From Chloroflexota bacterium (GTDB lineage Bacteria; Chloroflexota; Limnocylindria; Limnocylindrales; CSP1-4), in the NCBI GenBank assembly GCA_003169735.1, contig PNAP01000031.1, forward strand, positions 1 to 64,000: a DNA stretch of 64,000 bases. The letters run 5' to 3'. Below are positions 60,212 to 64,000 of the stretch, piece by piece. Under the pieces are notes generated by a model, which saw nothing but the letters and a program-made list of their open reading frames with translations, was not told the DNA's origin and did not search any database. The number at the start of each line of letters is the position of its first letter. The stretch's first letter is position 1. The position numbers and the translations under genes were made by a program.

Positions 60212-61063
60212 TCAGTGTCCGGGCGCCGGTGGCGGCGGCACGGGGACGTTGGGACCACATGCATCGGTGCCGGTCGCCAGGACCTTGACGGTCAGTGCCG
60301 CAGGGTTGATGCGCACGTCGGTCCAGCGCTGATCGTTCGTGGTATCGGACTGCTCGAACTGGCCGAGCGGGTCGACCGTCGCGCAGATGCGGTATTTGCC
60401 CTTGGCAGCGTCGGTGACGTCGATCCACTGGTCCTTGCCGGTCGTCGGATTGTCTTCGCCGTAGCCGACCGAGATGCCCATGGTCACGCTGGTCGATGAC
60501 CGGTTCCCGCACGATGTGTAGACCGGATCGGGCGGCGATGCGTCGGGCGGGCTGGCCATCTGGGCACCGTCGCGGACGCAGTAGGCGATCTTGCGCATGC
60601 CGAACTCATCGAGCTCGGGGTGGTTGGCCTTGTACAGATCGACGGTCATGAAGTTGACGATCTGGTACTGCTTCTGCTGGTGGAGGAGATCGTCGGCCAT
60701 GACCGACGGCGTGCGTCGCGTGTGCGAGCCGGCCGCCGAGTCATAGATGCGCTGGCGGACGACCATGTAGTCATCGTTCGGGTCGACCATCACGCCATCC
60801 GCCTCGAATGGCCCGGCGCCGACGTTCAGCGTGGTCGTGCCGATGCGGAGGCGGACGTGCCCATTAGGCGCCGTGACAAGGCTCAGGTCGTAGAACGGCG
60901 CCACCTGGAGGTCGGGCAGCAGGTCAGTGACCGTGCCGGCCGGGACGATGCCGCTCGACGTGGTGGGGCCGCTGGCCGCCCAGACCGCGGTCGCCTGCCA
61001 GGCGAGGACGACGCATAGCGTTACGACCGCGGCGCAAGCCTTGACCCTTCGTGCGATGCCCAT
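60212..61063 (-). CDS. Secreted lysyl-oxidase-like protein lacking the copper motif
   Basis: 283 residues. Signal peptide about 1-30 (VVTLCVVLAWQATAVWAAS). The fold resembles the lysyl oxidase family: DLSLVTAPNGHVRLRIGTTT, QRIYDSAAG, YTSCGNRSSTSVTMGISVGY, and QWIDVTDAAKGKYRICATVD followed by FEQSDTTNDQRWTDVRI. The HxHxH copper stretch is not there: the matching place reads LLHQQKQYQIVNFMTVDLYK, one His only. It is probably a structural or binding protein, not an oxidase. Promoter TAGAGT at 61128-61123. Confidence 0.72.
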   Translation of the reverse strand: MGIARRVKACAAVVTLCVVLAWQATAVWAASGPTTSSGIVPAGTVTDLLPDLQVAPFYDLSLVTAPNGHVRLRIGTTTLNVGAGPFEADGVMVDPNDDYMVVRQRIYDSAAGSHTRRTPSVMADDLLHQQKQYQIVNFMTVDLYKANHPELDEFGMRKIAYCVRDGAQMASPPDASPPDPVYTSCGNRSSTSVTMGISVGYGEDNPTTGKDQWIDVTDAAKGKYRICATVDPLGQFEQSDTTNDQRWTDVRINPAALTVKVLATGTDACGPNVPVPPPPAPGH

Positions 61064-61228
61064 CGACGCAGCCCTCTCGTCTTCCTCCGGTAGCCGGACT
61101 CCGCCGGCCCCCGTAGCAGGGACTCTAGACCCTTCGGCCGGGTCACGTCCGACGGCGCGGCCAAGGAAGCTGGCCATCGCCGCGCCTCGTACCATCTCGG
61201 TGTCGTCATCCGCCCCCAGGAGGCATCG

Positions 61229-62113
61229 ATGGAGCAATCGAGCGCGTCCCCTGCCCCGCGCCTCACGGTCGCGCTGACTTTCGACCACGACGCGATGTCA
61301 TCGGAGGTGAATCGCGGCGGAGGCGCGGTGATGATCTCCCGCGGAGAGTTCGGGCCGCGCGTTGGAGTCGGCCGGATCCTGGCGCTGCTCGAGCGGCATG
61401 GGGTCGATGCCACGTTCTTCGTGCCGGGGCACACGGCGGTGACGTTCCCGGACAGCGTGGCCGCGATCGTCGCCGCAGGCCATGAACTGGGCTGCCACGG
61501 CTGGACGCACGAGGACCTCGCCTCGCTCGACGAAGCGGCCGAGCGCGAGGTGCTCGTCCGGAGCCGCGACCAGATCGCACGCGCGTGGGGTCGCGTGCCG
61601 GCGGGCTTCCGGGCGCCGTACTGGTCGCTTTCGCCGAGGACCCTGGCGACCGTCGAAGAGCTCGGCTTCCGCTACGACTCGTCGCTGATGGCCGATGACG
61701 TCCGCCTCTATCGGGTCCGGCATGGTGTCGTCCACGGCACGTGGGAGGGCTCCCACCTGGGCGCGCCCGGCAGGCTCATCGAGGTGCCCATCAGCTGGAC
61801 GCTCGATGATTGGCCGCACTTCGAGCCTGGCCGCCTCGGCCTCGGCCCGATGTCTGCGCCGTCGAAGGTGCTCGAGATCTGGACCGAGGAGTTGCGCTGG
61901 GCACACGCCAACGAACCCGGTGGTCTGTTGACCATCACGATGCACCCTGAGGCCATCGGCCGGTCGAGCCGGATCGCCATGCTCGAGCGCTTCATCGAGA
62001 CCGCCAAAGGGCTGGGCAGCGTGACCTTCGACCGGCTCGACCGCGCCGTCGAGCGCTGGGAAGCCGCAGGCGGCGTGGAGCGCGCGGCGTTCCAGGCGCG
62101 GGAGATCGTGTAA
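61229..62113 (+). CDS. NodB-type polysaccharide deacetylase
   Basis: 294 residues. TVALTFDHDAMSSE carries catalytic Asp19/21, then LLERHGVDATFFVPGHTAV, HELGCHGWTHEDLAS with His90 and His94, and AGFRAPYWSLSPRTL (motif 3). The C-terminal LLTITMHPEAIGRSSRIAML matches the long form that acts on peptidoglycan or allantoin-type amides (PuuE/PgdA). No signal peptide, so a cytoplasmic amidase is possible. ATG 61229 follows AGGAGG and TACCAT at 61190-61195. Confidence 0.88.
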   Translation: MEQSSASPAPRLTVALTFDHDAMSSEVNRGGGAVMISRGEFGPRVGVGRILALLERHGVDATFFVPGHTAVTFPDSVAAIVAAGHELGCHGWTHEDLASLDEAAEREVLVRSRDQIARAWGRVPAGFRAPYWSLSPRTLATVEELGFRYDSSLMADDVRLYRVRHGVVHGTWEGSHLGAPGRLIEVPISWTLDDWPHFEPGRLGLGPMSAPSKVLEIWTEELRWAHANEPGGLLTITMHPEAIGRSSRIAMLERFIETAKGLGSVTFDRLDRAVERWEAAGGVERAAFQAREIV

Positions 62114-62310
62114 ACGGGATCCGTTCCCGACGTCTACGACGGCGGCAGGGCCACGGCCATGAACGTCACGCTCGACGTGCGCTCGCAGTACCAAGGTCCG
62201 GCCCGCCGAGGTTGGCGCTGCGGCGACGAATAGCCGTCGACGGCGCAGCATTGTCGGCGACCAGTGTGGAGCACCACGCGTCGACGAGTCCAGCAGATCG
62301 AGGGACGAAC

Positions 62311-62802
62311 ATGGCCACCACCGACATCCTGCGAGAGCAGCTCCTCGCGCTCATCGACGGTCGGGGTGCGCACATGCCGTTCGATGCCGCCGTGGCGGAC
62401 TTTCCGGACGACGCCATCAACCGGCGGCCGCCGAACGTCCCCTACACGCCCTGGCACCTGCTCGAGCACATCAGGTTCGCCCAGTCGGACCTCCTCGCCT
62501 ACATGCGCGACCGCGCCTATCTCGCGCCCAGCTGGCCGGAGGAGTACTGGCCGGCGCGCGACGCCACGGCGACGCCAGAGCAGTTCGCGCTGACCGTCGA
62601 GGGCTTCAGGGCCGATCGCACGGCGCTGCACGATCTGGTGGCCGACCCCGCCACCGACCTGCTGGCGACGATCCCGAACACGTCCGGGCACACCATCCTG
62701 CGCGAGGTGCGCCTGGTCGGCGACCACAACGCCTACCACCTCGGCGAGTTCGCGATCCTCCGCCAGGTCATGGGAACCTGGCCGCCCGATCGGAAGGAGT
62801 AG
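62311..62802 (+). CDS. DinB-superfamily protein (second)
   Basis: 163 residues. YTPWHLLEHIRFAQSDLLAY (His ligand), EYWPARDATATPEQFALTVE and the C-terminal RLVGDHNAYHLGEFAILRQV (two His) give a full DinB metal site. It is of the DUF664/DinB_2 subgroup. ATG 62311 after GAGGGACGAAC. Not a close copy of the DinB gene at 59.6 kb. Confidence 0.88.
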   Translation: MATTDILREQLLALIDGRGAHMPFDAAVADFPDDAINRRPPNVPYTPWHLLEHIRFAQSDLLAYMRDRAYLAPSWPEEYWPARDATATPEQFALTVEGFRADRTALHDLVADPATDLLATIPNTSGHTILREVRLVGDHNAYHLGEFAILRQVMGTWPPDRKE

Positions 62803-62851
62803 GCACTGGAACCGACGGCCACGGCCCCTCCGGAGTGCTCCGACCGGGCTA

Positions 62852-62928
62852 TGGCGTCCCCGGCAGGATTCGAACCTGCGACCGGCCGCTTAGAAGGCGG
62901 CTGCTCTGGTCCACTGAGCTACGGGGAC
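62852..62928 (-). tRNA. tRNA-Arg(TCT)
   Basis: Minus strand, complete cloverleaf. Acceptor GTCCCCG/CGGGGAC (62922-62928 with 62856-62862), anticodon stem GCCGC/GCGGC with loop CTTCTAA and anticodon TCT. The T-arm loop is TTCGAAT, discriminator G, and CCA is encoded at 62854-62852. It decodes AGA, a rare codon in this high-GC genome. Confidence 0.95.
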
Positions 62929-62986
62929 GAGGCAAACATGGTACCCGCGGCACGAGGCGGACTCGCGGCACGGATGGGGCCACCGA

Positions 62987-63220
62987 TCATCTCTTTGGCC
63001 GAACCTCGACCGTGACGTCCGCCCCATCAGCGATGCTGCCGAACGTGTTGCCGAGCTCGTGATGCAGCGTCCACAGCTCCCGCGCAGGCACCACCTTGCA
63101 GGTGCGCGCTCCGATCGCGCTGCCCTTGAGGCCAAGGAAGGGATCGAACAAGAGCGCCTCGTCCGAGCCGATTCGTTGAATCGCTCGTTGGCGTTCGGGG
63201 AGCGATCTGCTATTCCGCAT
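62987..63220 (-). CDS. Small protein of unknown function next to tRNA and VapBC
   Basis: 77 residues. Basic N-terminal helix, then GSDEALLFDPFLGLKGSAIG and VVPARELWTLHHELGNTFGS with a strand-like end (VTVEVRPKR). Codon use is G/C-ending like real genes. No family recognised. It diverges from vapB across the palindrome at 63233. Its ATG is 12 nt from the minus-strand TAGCAT, longer than usual, so start or reality is uncertain. Confidence 0.4.
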   Translation of the reverse strand: MRNSRSLPERQRAIQRIGSDEALLFDPFLGLKGSAIGARTCKVVPARELWTLHHELGNTFGSIADGADVTVEVRPKR

Positions 63221-63232
63221 CTGCGCATCTGG

Positions 63233-63242
63233 ATGCTAGCAT
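63233..63242. promoter_or_regulatory. Palindromic -10/operator of the vapBC pair
   Basis: Perfect palindrome ATGCTAGCAT (63233-63242) contains TAGCAT on both strands. On the plus strand TAGCAT (63237-63242) is 6 nt before the vapB ATG (63249). It is likely the -10 and an autoregulatory site at once. Confidence 0.5.
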
Positions 63243-63248
63243 TCCTGC

Positions 63249-63479
63249 ATGCGTACGACAGTGACGTTGGATGATGATGTCGCAGCGGCCGTCGAGAAGG
63301 TGAGGCGGGAGCGAGGCGTCGGTGTCAGTGAGGCGGTCAATCGTCTCGCCCGTGCCGGGCTGACTGTCCGAACCGACCAGAAGCCCTTCAAGCAGAGAAC
63401 CGTCGCGATCGGCCTGAAGGTGGACGTGACCAACGTGGCGGAAACGCTGGAACTGCTCGATGGTCCGGGCGCACGCTAG
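63249..63479 (+). CDS. vapB: VapB-type ribbon-helix-helix antitoxin
   Basis: 76 residues: RTTVTLDDDVAAAVEKVRRE (RHH strand and helix), GVGVSEAVNRLARAGL, then a flexible VRTDQKPFKQRT toxin-binding tail with hydrophobic end. The stop codon directly abuts the toxin ATG (TAGATG). Leaderless start with TAGCAT 6 nt upstream. Confidence 0.85.
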   Translation: MRTTVTLDDDVAAAVEKVRRERGVGVSEAVNRLARAGLTVRTDQKPFKQRTVAIGLKVDVTNVAETLELLDGPGAR

Positions 63480-63908
63480 ATGCTCGTTGACGCCAACCTG
63501 CTGCTTTATGCCGTCGATGAGAGCGCGACCGCGCATGTCCGAGCGAGTCAGTGGCTCGTTGAGCAGCTGAATGGAGACCGACGAGTCGGCCTGCCCTGGG
63601 AATCACTGACCGCTTTCGTCCGGATCGCGACTCATCCTCGGGCTGCGCGCGACCCAATGACGCCGGATGACGCATGGCGGATCGTCGATCGGTGGCTCGC
63701 GGCACCGACTGTCTGGATCCCGTGCCCGACCGACCGACACGCGGACGTGCTCGGCGGCTTGATTCGTCGATACCAGCTGTCCGGCAACCTCATCCCGGAC
63801 GCGCATCTCGCCGCGATGGCGATCGAGCACGGCCTTGAGATCTGCTCGGCCGACACCGACTTCGCCCGCTTCACCGAGATCCACTGGCGAAACCCTTTGG
63901 CCGGGTAG
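63480..63908 (+). CDS. vapC: VapC-type PIN ribonuclease toxin
   Basis: 142 residues. PIN acidic residues: Asp4 (LVDANLLLYAVDE), Glu in LPWESLTAFVRIAT, Asp in LIPDAHLAAMAIEHG and Asp in CSADTDFARF. It has the TA-family VapC layout with the HxAR-type ATHPRA. Not closely similar to the PIN toxin at 19.4 kb. Coupled to vapB. The window ends 92 nt later with nothing recognised there. Confidence 0.88.
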   Translation: MLVDANLLLYAVDESATAHVRASQWLVEQLNGDRRVGLPWESLTAFVRIATHPRAARDPMTPDDAWRIVDRWLAAPTVWIPCPTDRHADVLGGLIRRYQLSGNLIPDAHLAAMAIEHGLEICSADTDFARFTEIHWRNPLAG

Positions 63909-64000
63909 AGTTGCGGCTGGAGCCGGTGAGCGCGTCTCCCGCCAGATGGGCATGACGGCGCCATCGTTTTGCTGTCTCTTGACAACGATGCGACCTGATG

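Overview
The window is high-GC, densely packed bacterial chromosome. It has short gaps, many 4-nt stop/start overlaps (GTGA/ATGA), frequent GTG starts, and no rRNA, phage, transposase or CRISPR. Gene content (class I lysyl-tRNA synthetase beside GreA and SerRS, a K+-independent membrane pyrophosphatase, split B12 acyl-CoA mutase subunits, two acyl-CoA dehydrogenases, stand-alone LigC and LigD-polymerase) suggests a Chloroflexota-like or actinobacterium-like soil or freshwater organism. Chloroflexota is my best guess, not a proof. About two dozen genes carry a TANNNT -10 hexamer ending only 6-9 nt before the start codon, the signature of leaderless mRNAs. I used it to choose several starts.

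Layout. 0-6.5 kb (minus): serS (cut by the left edge), lysK, greA, argR, uppP, hppA, with an attenuator-like hairpin in the hppA leader. 6.7-9.4 kb (plus): lepB and two membrane proteins, the second NuoN/MrpD-like. 9.4-14.3 kb (minus): M16 peptidase-helical protein-ndk, a structured intergenic repeat, an AzgA-type purine permease and a small unknown. 14.4-19.4 kb (plus): coaX, coaBC, an S66 peptidase, panB, panC (pantothenate/CoA). 19.4-20 kb: a RHH/PIN toxin-antitoxin pair that intrudes on the 3' end of a serpin gene. 20-25 kb: serpin, BadF-type sugar kinase, GH4 glycosidase, ROK kinase. 25-32.8 kb: P-loop/DRTGG protein, an unknown, glutamate dehydrogenase, DegV, thiolase, PhzF, aroQ, a membrane protein.

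32.7-33.9 kb holds two inverted-repeat elements of about 195 bp flanking an XRE regulator. 34-46 kb is mostly acyl-CoA and cofactor metabolism: acyl-CoA dehydrogenase, 3-hydroxyacyl-CoA dehydrogenase, MeaB, B12 subunit, folE, tatA, thioesterase, hydrolase, metallopeptidase, threonine dehydratase, ArsR-thioredoxin, and an acyl-CoA mutase with isobutyryl-type substrate residues. 46-54 kb: RlpA-like cell-wall protein, DnaJ/DUF3820-like protein, LigC ligase, two proline-rich membrane paralogues, a secreted triple-repeat protein, LigD-type polymerase, and an internally deleted pyrophosphatase homologue. 54-64 kb: nitroreductase, SatD/DUF3307 pair behind a tandem operator, second acyl-CoA dehydrogenase, BldC-like HTH, a truncated acetyltransferase, VOC, two DinB-fold proteins, lysyl-oxidase-like secreted protein, polysaccharide deacetylase, tRNA-Arg(TCT), and a second VapBC pair.

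How it fits together. The thiolase, hydroxyacyl-CoA and acyl-CoA dehydrogenases, B12 mutase and MeaB support short-chain and branched-chain acyl-CoA interconversion. The pantothenate/CoA operon supplies the carrier. The GH4/ROK/BadF block handles phosphorylated sugars. The DNA-repair block has the polymerase and ligase functions of end joining but no Ku here. I see no single large new system. The strongest unexplained signals are the inverted-repeat elements around the XRE gene, the covarying intergenic hairpins at 12.25-12.38 kb, the satD tandem operator, and promoters placed directly on start codons, including one divergent pair that shares a single -10 site.
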